Source of the DNA: Aplysia californica
Taxonomy: Eukaryota > Mollusca > Gastropoda > Aplysiida > Aplysiidae
Direction: 5' to 3'
DNA: 64,000 nt
NCBI RefSeq assembly: GCF_000002075.1
Contig: NW_004797412.1
Span: 737,787-801,786 of the forward strand
Below the pieces are notes generated by a model that had not been told where the DNA came from, made no database searches, and worked only from the letters and a program-made list of their open reading frames with translations. The first letter of the stretch is position 1; every line of letters starts with the position of its first letter. The position numbers were made by a program, and so were the translations under genes. Below are positions 1 through 58,355 of this stretch, piece after piece.

Positions 1-64
<64 letters not shown>
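1..64. repeat. (AC)n microsatellite
   Basis: Uninterrupted AC dinucleotide from base 1 to 64; continues left of the window. Confidence 0.98.
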
Positions 65-66
<2 letters not shown>

Positions 67-316
67 TTCTCTCTGGCTATGAATCTAGTCACACAAGCAT
101 ATAAATACAGTTCAAAGGTGAACGCCAAGCTGACTTCGAAATGTTCTCCAAAATGACCATTCCTTTCCCAGACCATATAACACCAAAAAAACTTACACGA
201 AAAATGAAGGTGCACAAACAATCACACACACACAAATACACGACATATATATATGTGTATACGTGCATATTCCTTTTCATTGTGCATCTCCCATAAGCTC
301 TCATAAGCTGTCTTAC

Positions 317-45685
<45,369 letters not shown>

Positions 45686-46502
45686 TCTGGAAAAAAATTT
45701 GAGTCAGTTTTTCAAAATAATGTCAATGAGTAATTGGTTTTATTATAACAATATTATATTATCATATATGACAATTGATAATTAACCCATGACTGTCCAT
45801 CTCAATTATAACTAACCATGATCTATCTTTGACTAACAAAATTTTGGTTTTATTTTACTCTCACGGTTTACTACTGGCCATGATATACACCCACTTTTAA
45901 TTCAAGAGCCCCTCTTCCTCCCCTCTGAAAATATGACAAATTTGAATTTGCTGTAAATTTTACACCAAGTCAATTTAATTGCATCATATTGTTGTCACAG
46001 GAGAGGAATCACAATGACAACGGCAAAAAACACGATGAAGACGACATTATTAGCAGTTTGTTTATACATCTAACTTTACACAAATCAGCATCTGGTTAAA
46101 ATTTCATTTTTGTGTGGCTTACAAAGGGTAGTCCAAGGTGACTGGGCAAGTCTTTGACTGATTTTGTGTTAATTTAGGGGGTTTTTTAAAACAAAAATAA
46201 GCACTTTTCTGCTACATCTACATGGATTGCTACTGATGTGTCTAAGTCCGGTAATACAACATCAAAATAAAGATCCATCTTTCTTCTTTCATAAAATAGT
46301 TTTATTTTTTATGTGAACTTGTAAGTTAGTATACACACTGTTCTTGGTAAACAATCGAGATGACACAGGCTTACACTTACAGTGTATTTGAACGAATCGG
46401 TCTTTTTTTTTTTTTACACTGCTCATAATATGAAGGTGCCAGCCAGGTGATCTGCTAATCTTCAATTTTACCTTTTTCTACAACAAAGAAAGTGGGAAAT
46501 TT

Positions 46503-46525
46503 GGGGGGGGGGGGGGGGGGGGGGG
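46503..46525. repeat. poly-G tract
   Basis: About 23 G. Confidence 0.95.
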
Positions 46526-46655
46526 CGTATCAATGAGGCGGCGGGCATCGGATTGGCAAATAAGGTGTGGGGGAAACTAAAAAATGGCGGAAAATTGGAA
46601 GCACTGAACGTTAGATCTATAGAACGAAGACACTTTCTTTTTTCCGGACCCGTGT

Positions 46656-46745
46656 CCGAATAACATTTTTTCACATTCGGACTCAAGTCGAATATTAATT
46701 TTTTAAATTCGGACTCAAGTCCGAATATGAAAAAATGTTATTCGG
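46656..46745. repeat. 90-bp near-perfect palindrome
   Basis: CCGAATAACATTTTTTCA and ATTCGGACTCAAGTC on the left are matched by GACTCAAGTCCGAAT and TGAAAAAATGTTATTCGG on the right, around an A/T centre. Confidence 0.9.
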
Positions 46746-46749
46746 GGAA

Positions 46750-46920
46750 GGACTTCCGTAACGAGCGACCACCCCATCAAACACAATAAAGAAGAGGCCT
46801 AGACCTAACCCTACCCCTAACTTAGTCTAACCCTACCCCTACCCCTAACCCTACCCTTACCCCCTCCCCAAGCCCTCAATTCTGCTCTGTCTCAGAGCGG
46901 TCGCTCGTTACGAAAGTCCT
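46750..46920. mobile_element. TIR element with telomere-like interior
   Basis: GGACTTCCGTAACGAGCGACC at left and GGTCGCTCGTTACGAAAGTCC at right form ~21-bp inverted ends; the interior carries degenerate (CCCTAA)/(CCCTAC) units. Confidence 0.75.
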
Positions 46921-46969
46921 CCCTTATTCGGACTCGAGTCCGAATAATGACGGCTTATAAAAGCGGGAT

Positions 46970-48612
<1,643 letters not shown>

Positions 48613-49230
48613 AAGCAAGACTAACTCGAACGCTCTCAATTAAGAAAAGGGATCACATCATATTCAATGAGACTCATCAGCATGATCAGCCAGTCAGACA
48701 CTTGGACCTGAGTGAGAAGGAGACTGTCTCTAAGAGTAAGACAAGACAGGCACTCACATTTCACAACCACAACATGATCTACAGAGGCAGAGGCCTTAGC
48801 CTTTGCCTCACAGTCACAGCCTAAGGCCTAAGGTGATCTAGGACTGACACACACAATGTTGAAAGCACTGAAAAGATGTGGAGTCCTTTCAAGGTAGCAA
48901 AGTTAAAATTGTACTTATTATTAATTCTGATGATAGTTATAAGTTATGGGAATGAGAAAGATTATTTATCTCGATGCAAAAAGGCACATATTTATAAATA
49001 ATTGATGGTTATCTCCCTTACTGAAAAGAAAACAAAGAGACTGCCTACCTTCGCGTGTTCAAAGAATATGTTACCAGACTTTAAGCAGGCAGGTTACGAT
49101 ATAGTTTCAGTTATATAAAAAGGCACTAAAAACTACCAGGTATGCTTGCACAAAGGTTGATCAAAGAACGTTTTCTCAAATGATAATTATTCACAGACAA
49201 GCGAAGCGTCGGTAAAGAACGGTCGAAAAA

Positions 49231-49241
49231 GCCGCCATCTT
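49231..49241 (-). promoter_or_regulatory. YY1-like motif in the PBRM1/SET divergent promoter
   Basis: Minus strand reads AAGATGGCGGC, the YY1 consensus core, usually found at or just after transcription starts of housekeeping genes. It lies about 330 bases before the SET start codon and 3.6 kb upstream of the first PBRM1 coding exon, so it could mark the PBRM1 start site. Similar AAAATGGCGG and AAAATGGCGA occur on the plus strand at about 46581 and 48201. Confidence 0.45.
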
Positions 49242-49572
49242 AGTATCATTTCACTCACGCTGAGTGAAGAAAAATACGTTTTTCGTAATGGTTTTCGCCG
49301 TTTAATTTAAATGCCTTTTCTACAAATTATTACAAAATGCATCATTTTATTCACTTCAAAATATCCAGTATTCTACATAATGTAATAAAAGAACATACGA
49401 AAATAGATTTACTATATTCTTGGACTTATTTATGGGTTTGTTTCCGCCCAAATCACTTTCGCTTTCGTTATCCCGGTAGTCAACTTTTTGTAGGCTTGGA
49501 CTTACAGGCTTCAGACCTTTACATGACTTCTTCCAGTACTGTGATGATGTGACTGGCACTTTATCCGCCGTC

Positions 49573-49704
49573 ATGGATAAGGAAATTTATGATTTGTCTG
49601 GAGGTGTTGAAAATCAAGTTGTGCTGTTATGTAGGATCTCTAACAAACGCAGCTCTTCACACGAGTCAGTCAACAAACTCAGTTTCAATTGTTGGGATTT
49701 TGAG
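49573..49704 (+). CDS. SETMAR: SET gene exon 1
   Basis: 44 codons; DLSGGVEN recalls the short conserved N-terminal motif of SETMAR-like proteins (human VACGQENLPV). The GAG|GTACTG donor at 49704 gives a junction FE|YIKTNIPG comparable to human FQ|YTPDHVVG. Exon call rests on this match and on phase. Confidence 0.75.
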
Positions 49705-52700
49705 GTACTGATGGCTGATGGTCCGACAGCAGTAAATCAAATGAGCCTATTTAAGTTTAAGAAACGGAAGCGCCTCTCTAACAAGCGACTATCGCAACAA
49801 ACACAATGTAGAAGGGACTTAATCCTAATGACTCTTCTACCACTACCCTACCCCAATCCCTAATCCTAACCCTCCACTCTGTTTCATGGTGACTATCATA
49901 GTGGTACTGTACTGTAGTGGTTTGATACCGAATTACTGAATTCCTCCCAAAGAAACCGAGAAAGGAATTTGTAGATCTACTGTGTTTAGATTTTGACTTT
50001 TTATTTTATTTTTTTTCTCGTTGGTTGGGGGGGGGGGGAGGGGATTATTTTTACTTTCACTTTCCCTCTCGTCTCATGCCGAAGTATTTGTTATAGGCTA
50101 AAAGCACTTTTCGTGTATTCATTTTTCTATCCCGCCTCACCTACTAGATCTACCTACAGTAAAACTTTTGTCAACATCCCATATTGACCACAGGAGTACT
50201 AGAATATCGATAATAACTTAAAGTATTATGGTTTAAAGTTGGGTTAGGTACAATAATAATAGGGGAAGGATAGGGTTATATCCCAAACTTTTGATCTGTT
50301 CCAAATCATTGGCCTTTCACAGGCAAAGTTTGTTGTACCACCAGCCCCACTTTAAATCACCACCAGGTTTCACCTTGTTGCATGAAAAGGACTCCTACTT
50401 AAACATATGAGCTAGATTACCATGATTAGACCAGAAATACAACACAAGAAATGTTGTTTCAGTCTGTCCAAGAATATTTGATTTTTCGAAAATTTAATTA
50501 AAATATATATATGAAACATAGCGTGTATTTGGCTACACTGCTGACAAAAGAAGCTAATCGTTCGGTCAGTTTGTATAGTATGAGTAACATTCTTTAGGAC
50601 CATAAGTGTAATTGTAGAAAGTGTTTGTACTTACTAACTTTTTACTTTACTCTTTCATCCTCTGTTGCCGTTAAGCGTTGAGGGGTGATGCAGTTTTCTA
50701 TGGTAGGCCAGCTTCGCAGCTCTTTCAGTTGTGATGTTGTTTTCATAGGGTTTCCTTGACACCCTGGATCCACCTTTTGCGTGGCCTTCCTCTTCCTTTA
50801 TAGCCTTAGTGCTTGGTGTTGTAGGCTCTCGAGGCTGGCTGTTCAGGTGACATGCGTAACAAGTGGCCAAACCATTTTATCCTCTGTCTTTCTATGTAAC
50901 ACAGGCAGGACTCAGTTCCGATAGCTGCTCTTACTTCTTCATTTCTCTACCTGTCTTGTCTTGTGATTGTAAGGGTTTTGCGGAGACATTTCATTTCGCA
51001 TGAGGTGATTTTGCTTTCATGGGTTTTGCTTAAAGTCCAGGTCTGGCACTGATAACATAATGTTGGTATGAATATTGAGGTAATAAGCTGTCTCTTTGAG
51101 TCCATGGATATGTTTGGGTAAGATAGGAGGGGTGGGAGCTGGTAGGTGACAGCGTTGGCTTTTTGAGTTTGCATTTCTATTTCTCTTTCTATGGACCCGA
51201 TTTCAGAAAAAGTGCTGCCAAGATGTTTAAACTCCTTCACCTGTTTCAGTTGTTTACTATTGACATGGATGGTCAGGGGACTATGGTTTCGGCTCTCTTT
51301 CATAACTTCTGTTTTTGATGTGCTTATTTTCATGTTGAATTTCTCACAGCTGTTGTTGAGTTCGGTAGTGTGATTTTGGAGGCTTTGTTGGTCATGATGA
51401 ATAAGACATTGGTCATCTGCGAACAGAAATTCATTTAGGCTTTCTGGGCTTTGGTTTGTGTCTTACGTTATTGTGTCCATATTATAAACAGGAGGGGAGA
51501 TAGAACGCATCCCTGTCGTACTCCAGATCTTATTTTGAACCAGTCTGTATTGCCTTCCTTCGTGTTTGTATCTATATAATAATATCCCTTTTGACTCTCC
51601 TTCCCCTACTCCCCCCCCCCAAAAAAAAAACAACCCACGCACAGATAAAACTAATATTCCAAACTTCTCATTATGAAATATCTAATGACAGCTTTTTGTG
51701 TATTTTAAGTTTACTGAAACAGTCCCCTTAATAAAATAATATATTTCTTATTTTTAAAACTTTCAGTATATCAAGACAAACATTCCTGGTGCTGGCTGTG
51801 AAGCTGATCTGTTCTCAGAGCAATATGCCGGATGCTCATGTGAGGGGACTTGCAGTTCTCATTCCTGCTCATGTTTACAACGTTTTGGCAGCCCCTATAC
51901 CAAGAATGGAAAAATTTGCATGAACAAGCAGAATAGTGAACTTTCCAAACCTGTTCTGGAATGTGGCAACAGTTGCAAGTGTGGAACAGATTGTCCAAGT
52001 CGGGTGGTTCAGAAAGGAGTTACCAGAAGTTTCTGTGTCTTTCCAACTGGGCAAAAAGGTTTTGGGTTGAAACTGCCTGAAGGTTTGTGTGATAATAAAA
52101 TACCAGCTTTCACTTTTGTTTGTGAATATGCCGGAGAAGTCATTGGACACCAAGAAGCAAAAAAGAGGGTGTTAGAGAATGAAAAGGGTAAAAAAGACAA
52201 TTACATCATCGCTTTACGAGAACATGTTGGGGCACAAGAAAAATGCACTTATTTCGATCCAAGTAAACTTGGCAATGCAGGTCGGTTCATAAATCATTCC
52301 TGTGATCCTAATCTCATCATGGTTCCTGTAAGAGTAAATCACTCAGTTCCAAGACTGGCTTTATTTGCCCGCAGAGACATCATGGCAGGGGAAGAATTCA
52401 CGTTTGACTACAGTGGGAAGTCTACCTTCTTCTCTACTTCTTTGAAGGAAGCTACACTGAGTAACAGTACGGGGACTCACATTGGTTTAACTTTAAACGA
52501 GCCGAATGTTGATTCCAGGACTGTTGATGAACCACCTGTGAAGAAATCAAAATTGTGTTCTCCTTCAAGCCTTGAACCCGAAGATGTTGAAGATGTTTAC
52601 AACAACACAGAGGGGTCTGGTGTCGCAGCAGTAAGCCTTTCTGTACAAAAGCCTGGAGATCCTTCACCTTTGCTACACTGCAGTAGGACAGTGGAAGTTT

Positions 52701-52873
52701 CTGCTGTCCCTGGGTCGAGTTCAAATACCTGTTCTGAAGTGGACTCCCCCAAACAGGCAGATACTTTTGTTGACTCTGAAAACAGTGGTCATTTTAAGCT
52801 GTGCTTTTGTGGTAGTGAGAATTGTCAGAAATATTTGCCTTTTGATGAAAGACTTTTAAGTGATGAATATTAA
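49573..52873 (+). CDS. SETMAR: SETMAR-type SET-domain histone lysine methyltransferase (no transposase fusion)
   Basis: Predicted nuclear S-adenosylmethionine-dependent protein-lysine methyltransferase, 412 residues from two exons joined in phase 0 (49704 GAG|GTACTG to 51767). Exon 1 supplies 44 residues (MDKEIYDLSGGVENQ... NCWDFE). Exon 2 has a Cys-rich pre-SET region (CSCEGTCSSHSCSC, CGNSCKCGTDCPSR), the SET core with YAGEVIG, RFINHSCDPN and FDYSG, and a post-SET CFCGSENCQKYLPF. The order and the YIKTNIPGAGC start match the SET half of primate SETMAR; a stop follows directly, so there is no mariner part, as expected outside anthropoid primates. The start is the first ATG in frame, in a good context (GTCATGG). 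Between FDYSG and the post-SET Cys lies an insert of about 105 residues that is longer than in human. Divergent from PBRM1, convergent with SUMF1. Confidence 0.9.
50640..51590 (-). mobile_element. Degenerate LINE 3' half inside the SET gene intron
   Basis: Minus-strand pieces NMKISTSKTEVMKES, VKEFKHLGSTFSE, QLITSIFIPTLCYQCQTWTL and the later RKRWIQGVK-like segment are reverse-transcriptase thumb and C-terminal motifs. Several frame breaks: an old copy, antisense to the host gene. Confidence 0.75.
51767..52873 (+). CDS. SETMAR: SET gene exon 2 (pre-SET, SET, post-SET)
   Basis: Acceptor TTTTAAAACTTTCAG at 51766, then an open frame of 368 codons to TAA at 52871-52873. Holds all catalytic and zinc-binding motifs of the enzyme. 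Confidence 0.95.
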   Translation, partial: YIKTNIPGAGCEADLFSEQYAGCSCEGTCSSHSCSCLQRFGSPYTKNGKICMNKQNSELSKPVLECGNSCKCGTDCPSRVVQKGVTRSFCVFPTGQKGFGLKLPEGLCDNKIPAFTFVCEYAGEVIGHQEAKKRVLENEKGKKDNYIIALREHVGAQEKCTYFDPSKLGNAGRFINHSCDPNLIMVPVRVNHSVPRLALFARRDIMAGEEFTFDYSGKSTFFSTSLKEATLSNSTGTHIGLTLNEPNVDSRTVDEPPVKKSKLCSPSSLEPEDVEDVYNNTEGSGVAAVSLSVQKPGDPSPLLHCSRTVEVSAVPGSSSNTCSEVDSPKQADTFVDSENSGHFKLCFCGSENCQKYLPFDERLLSDEY

Positions 52874-53114
52874 AAATATCATAGTGAATATTTTTTTATT
52901 GGTTTTATGTAGATGTAGTTGTAAAACTTTACCTATAAAACCAACACATACAAGAAGACACATAAAATATGTTCTCACACACACACATGCACACATGGCA
53001 TGCATTTGCAAGCTGTAGACTTTTATTGAGTACAGTTGGGCATGGATAATTCAAACTCAGATATGCCGGGGATTAACACATCCATAATTTGGGTAAATCA
53101 ATCGTGTAAAGAAA

Positions 53115-53120
53115 AATAAA
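53115..53120 (+). terminator. Candidate polyadenylation signal of the SET gene
   Basis: AATAAA about 240 bases after the stop codon, the first canonical hexamer downstream on the plus strand that I noted. Confidence 0.4.
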
Positions 53121-53225
53121 GAGACATTATCAGTCATGGAATGGCAAATTGTTCAAGCTATCTGTGATTTTGAGTTTTCATTGGGGGTTTTTTTGTGTGT
53201 GTGCTTGACTGTACTTTATCAAGTT

Positions 53226-53266
53226 TAGCACACACGCGCGCGCGCGCGCACACACACACACGTGCA

Positions 53267-53300
<34 letters not shown>
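53226..53300. repeat. (CG)/(CA)n repeat in or just after the SET gene 3' end
   Basis: CACACGCGCGCGCGCGCACA followed by CA repeats. Confidence 0.95.
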
Positions 53301-53302
<2 letters not shown>

Positions 53303-53799
53303 TCTGGAATAGTACACAACTACATTGTACTTTGGTGATGAAGTCGTGAAGCCTGCTTGTGTGTGTGTTTATGTTTAAGTTTAAGTGTGTAATGTATGTT
53401 GTGCGTTTGAGTGTTTGTGTGCAAGCATAAAAAAGTATGCTTTTTAATTCCATTGTTCTCTGGGCCCCAATTAGGCCAATAAAAAAGCTGAGTGAGTGAA
53501 GCATCAATCGTCTCTTTATCATTAGGGCCTAGTATGCAAAAACAAGTCACCTCTAAATAAAAATATTTCTACACCTTCACTCAAAAGTAGAACGATAGTC
53601 ATTGCAACCTCAATCGCAGTATACATCACCTGAGGTGTTTTCACATAAATCTGCTCTATTCTAAATGTTTCTCAAGGCATGCAAAGATACATGTACTTAT
53701 TGATAGATTGGATGACTAATGACTGAACATATGATGTACCAGTACATGTATTTTACACTTAAATTGCTTGTGGGTTTGTTCTTTTGTGTGTGTAAGAGC

Positions 53800-53807
53800 A
53801 TGCTTGT

Positions 53808-53867
<60 letters not shown>

Positions 53868-53868
53868 A
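53800..53868. repeat. (TG)n microsatellite
   Basis: About 30 TG units. Confidence 0.97.
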
Positions 53869-54024
53869 CATACCTGGGGACCAAATCCACACAATGAAAT
53901 TGAAAACAGGGTTCTTCATTCAGCTGTGAATGAAGCTCAGAGAACTTAAAACTGTTGCAGTTCCTTTCTCTTGAATTGCTTTTGTCAACCTTCTGACCAT
54001 GTCGTGTGGTAAAATTAGATTCTT

Positions 54025-54175
54025 CTTTCCTATGAAACATCTAACGTCCTTTTCTTCCCTTCTTCTTCTTTATGTTTGTTACTCTCTTGTAACACCTGTT
54101 TAATCTTCTGGCGCTCATATGACCTTATGCAGTCGCGAGCGTCGTAAAAGCTCTACTAAAACTAAAACTAAAATT
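54025..54175 (+). mobile_element. SINE family 1, plus-strand copy, 5'-truncated
   Basis: Only family 1 copy in sense on plus: CTTTCCTATGAAACATCTAA...GGCGCTCATATGACCTTATG...and (CTAAAA) tail. Confidence 0.8.
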
Positions 54176-54301
54176 AGATTCTTCGTCTTGCATGCTAAAA
54201 TCATGTACATGTACAGTCAAACTTTGTTATTTATACTGCTAACCTTGGGACGAGCGTGAAGTTGGCGGTATATCTGGGCTGACATTATAACGGGGTCTTA
54301 T

Positions 54302-54587
54302 TTAACCCTTCCAGCCCTAAGCGGGTATTCATGCATTTTCAGCAGCGCCTGTACCTCCCACCGTCCCAAGAGATTATATTCTCAGTTTCAGAGGGTCCTG
54401 AATTTGAGCATTTTTCGAAATTAGCGAACCTAATTTATCTTTAATTTTCATATTTGTTCATTTACCTTTCAAAATTATTATATATGTTATTATCTAAACC
54501 TCATTACATAGTATCTATACTACATCACTTTTTAGAATGCATGCCTCTTTTTCTGAAATACTGCTGTATTGGCTGGGACTAGGGTTA
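54302..54587. mobile_element. TTAA MITE C (piggyBac-like), right end decayed
   Basis: TTAACCCTTCCAGCCC at left, GGCTGGGACTAGGGTTAG at right. An adjoining CAGTCAAACTTTGTTATTTA block (from 54214) recalls pogo/Tigger ends. Confidence 0.6.
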
Positions 54588-55784
54588 GAGAGTGCACAAA
54601 ACTGACTGGGGCAGGAAGGGCCTCCTTTTAGTATGCAACTGCCTAGAGTCTAGGGAAATGAGTCTGTCATAACACTAAGGACATTATTATAATGAGTTAT
54701 ATCCCTTAGTCCAAAAGCCTTGAAGAGATGGCCGTCACTCACTCTCAGACTTCCTGCGTGTGATAATCGCTAGATCACAGAGTCATGTGTGGGGAAAAGG
54801 AGAGATTATCACGGTGTACGGGTACTGTCGTAGTGTGTAGTCCTCCTACACCCAGTGTCCAGTTCACTGGATTTTTTTTATGTAGGTGTTTTTACACCCC
54901 ATTGACACAAAGGAGGCTGTTTTCTAGAGCTGGGCGGCTAGGTTCCCGATTATTGAAAGCCAGGAACTCCGAACCCAATTACTTACTTTCTAAAGATGTG
55001 ATTTCTTCTTGTGGTTACCTGGTTGCCTCCCAACATCTTCAGGATTTAGGATAACCTTGATTTCGGAACACTACGAAGCATCAACTTTTATTTTTCAAAA
55101 ATAAATTCTATTTAAAAAAGAGAAGATTTTAATCATAAAGGTAACCATTGGTATACGTAAAAAGGAGTCGGAACTTTTCTTCCGCTGCATTAATCGTAAG
55201 AATAGGGTTCCGGAATCGATTATTCGCTCAGCTTTACTGTTTTCCGACCCTGTCTTCCACTTCAGGGCCAACCTGGGCTCAGAGGGATACATGCCTACAG
55301 AAAGACAGTGATACTCATTAAAAATTCACCCCACTTGGAAATTGAACTAAGGTACAGTGAGGCGCCTAAATGCTACACACGCATATATACACCACAGATG
55401 CCAGTTCGCTGGGTTGCGGGGCAAATTACACATAAGATTTCTTCTGTGATGGAAATAAAATTGCCCATGACACCTCAAGAGCCCTCTCTGACTGACAGAA
55501 GCTGATGGGGGGGTTTTTTGTTTTGTTTTGTTTTTTAACTGTAAGTCCACTTTTGAAAGAACAATATGAGTAAATTAAAATAACAATACAGTTGACTAAG
55601 TTTCATTATAAGTTTATGATTCCCTGATAGTGGCAAAAGTCCACGGTCAGCCCAACACATTCATTTGATTCATTGAAATCATTGCCAAGCAGTGGCTGTT
55701 TCTTCAGTGGCTATTTTAACTTTAACCTTGGGTTCAATGGTGTTGGTAGTTGTTGGTAGTTGAAGGGAACAAGACAGATTTTGT

Positions 55785-55949
55785 TTTAGTAAGAGTTTTA
55801 CGGCACTTGCAACACAGTAAAGTCATACAAGTGCCGAAGATTAGAGGAGTTACAAGAGAGTAACAAACACAAAAAAGAAGGAGAGATAAGGATTATAGAT
55901 GATAGGAAAGTAGGAGCAAACCACACCAGAGCACTCGCCAACAACCCAC
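55785..55949 (-). mobile_element. SINE family 1
   Basis: GGCACTTGCAACACAGTAAA hairpin; outside the known genes. Confidence 0.8.
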
Positions 55950-56210
55950 AACAAAACAGAAAACCTTTAGATCACCAAGAAAAACATTGAATTGAACAGT
56001 GTTAAATGAACACAAAACACAACTGCATGACAAGAGAAAAGGAAGGAAATTTTTTTCAAGTTGTAATTCTGCATAATATATGAAAAATAAATGAAAATAA
56101 TGCATAAAAAAAGCTTTTGAGACTTCAAAAAGAAGAAAATAAATCAACATGTAACTGTCACCATGTTGTAGTACCCTCATGATTCCATCACAAAGTTTTC
56201 TTTAATTTAA

Positions 56211-56670
56211 GTGTCACAACGCAGTGGAATCAGGCGCTCGTCAATTTTGGGGCGTGAGGAGTATTGATATTATCTTAATTAAAACTTGTACATTTTTTTT
56301 CTTACGTACGATGAAAACAATACCCCTTTATCTTGAAAAGACGTATAATTTTTTTTTGCGTTTAAGGGGGGGTAGGGCTCGCCTGCTAGCAGAGGTAGTA
56401 GCCTATTAGCAAGAAAGTGGCCGCGTAAGTTTAGTTAAATTTCCTTAGCTTGACAGTCTATGGAAATTGAAAACGTGCATTTTTAGGGCCTTTAATCAAC
56501 GTTTTTCAGTAAAATTCACACAGAAATGTTTTCTTTAAACTTTAATGGACATGAAAGGTGTTGAACTAAAAAAGAAAAATTCTAGAATCCCCAAATCAGC
56601 AGAAAAATGCCACTTTCTTCACTTTCCTTGTATTTGATGAGCACCTGATTTCACCAAGCTGCCTTATATA
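56211..56670. mobile_element. MITE family M2, abutting MITE M1
   Basis: GTGTCACAACGCAGTGGAAT to TGATGAGCACCTGATTTCAC; it ends exactly where the M1 copy at 56671 begins. Confidence 0.75.
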
Positions 56671-56895
56671 TGGTCGCTTTTAAGGGGGTTTCCAAAAATC
56701 TTTACCAACACCAAAAGTGGGCATTGCGCTACCTATGGAGGAGTTTGGTTTCATTGGTGTGTAATTCGTTTGGTTATATAGAGAAAAATCTCCTTGTCTT
56801 TTTTTTATGAAACTGAACAAGGGGCAAAAACTTTACCTTCGATTTTCTCAAAACAATATTTTTCGGGATAGCCCACTTCTCCTTCAAAACGACCA
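56671..56895. mobile_element. MITE family M1
   Basis: TGGTCGCTTTTAAGGGGGTT to CTTCAAAACGACCA; left end touches the M2 element ending at 56670. Confidence 0.8.
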
Positions 56896-58094
56896 TATGT
56901 CAATACTGTAACTGTAATGAACACTGATGTGAGTAAGTCATTTTATAATAGGTAGACAAAATTAATGTTTATCGTGAGATTAAAAATACTTTAAGTGTTC
57001 ACAGATCAAATCAAGGAGCAACTTATCAAGCACATAGATTAATAAAAGTACTGAAAGCCATTTAAACATCATATCGAAATTTGTTATGCATGGCAAACTT
57101 AACAGGAATACAATGTAGCGGTACATTCAACAAAGAAGGGACTAATTGGAAAATAACAAAGTGGTAGCCTACAAATGAGAGAGAGAAAATCCTGACAAAT
57201 GCTGACACTGACATCTCTAATAATCTAATAAGGATCTAATCAAAGGCGTGTGTTTGGGGGGGGGGAGAGACTTATGTAAATATAGTGCCAGAAAGGACAA
57301 AAGCATAAAGAGGAGAAGATGGGGCTTAAAAGACATGAAATGCAAAAGAACATTATACAAAGCACCAAACGGTTTCAACAATTTGGCGTCTAAATCTTGG
57401 GAAGTCGGAGAAAGATGACAAATTATATGCCAATGATAATTAGTGTGGAAAGGAGAAAGACTCAAGGAGCTGCAACTTCATGCAGTCAACCTCAATGTTA
57501 AAAATTAAAGAAGGCTAATACCCTAAATAAACAGGTAGGTCTAGTATAGTAATATGACTATGAGGACAACCCAGCGTCATTCTGAAAATAGTTTAGCTTT
57601 AATACATCAAGGGGCACCATAATTATTAGATAAAGCACAAACAGAATCCAACAGTTTATTGCACAAAATAAAACGGGTATGTATCATCTTCATCTATCAT
57701 GTACAAGTATGGCCCATTTGAAAGAAAAAGAGGGAATGTCATAATTAATAATGCCAACAGTTCGAAAAAAATAAAAAAGAACTCAAATTTAATTGACATA
57801 GTTTTGCAAATTCTCTTTGACAAAATTATTGTGCTTCATTACAAAAAGCAAATAAGCCAGCATTCACTCATACATATGAATATATGATATGTTATCATTT
57901 ATTTTATTCAAGGCACTTTTTCAATAGAACTGAAGTCTGTACAAAGTAAGCCATCACCAACACAGCCAGCCATCATGATTGTCATTAGGAGGCTAGAACA
58001 GAATTATGTACGTTGAAGTAAGGTCTGGATCGATAGCAACAACGTACGTTGGAAGTAAGGTAGAACAATTGATTAGTCATGGTTTTTCATCATT

Positions 58095-58355
58095 TAAAGT
58101 AAAGTTGTTCCCACATCCGATCCGGACATTGGAGATTGCGTTATTGTGAGACAACTTCCTGGGCCTTCAGCATAGTGTGGTAGGGTGGCCAGTTCCTTTC
58201 CACACCGCCTTTACTTCCCCAACTCGAAGTCAGGTACCCATTATTGCTGGGTGGGCAGGAGGGGGCGAAAAAAATCTGTGTCCGAACCTAAGCTCGTACC
58301 CGGACTTTCCGCTTCGGAGACGAGCGCACTAACCGCTCCACCACCACACCCTCCT
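58095..58355 (-). mobile_element. SINE (third tRNA-type family) with tRNA-like head
   Basis: On minus: GTGGTGGTGGAGCGGTTAGT (A-box-like), CGCTCGTCTCCGAAGCGG, GTCCGGGTACGAGC (weak B box), then the body shared with 15648. Confidence 0.75.

Noticed and set aside
49337-49552. Upstream 71-codon frame before the SET gene start
   Set aside because: No similarity to the SETMAR N-terminus and out of frame with the DLSGGVEN start; taken as 5' UTR or promoter.
49549-49572. Earlier start for the SET gene
   Set aside because: The codon at 49549 is GTG; the first ATG in frame is at 49573.
51767-52873. Fusion of SET domain to a mariner transposase, as in primate SETMAR
   Set aside because: A stop codon follows the post-SET motif directly and no transposase motifs lie downstream.
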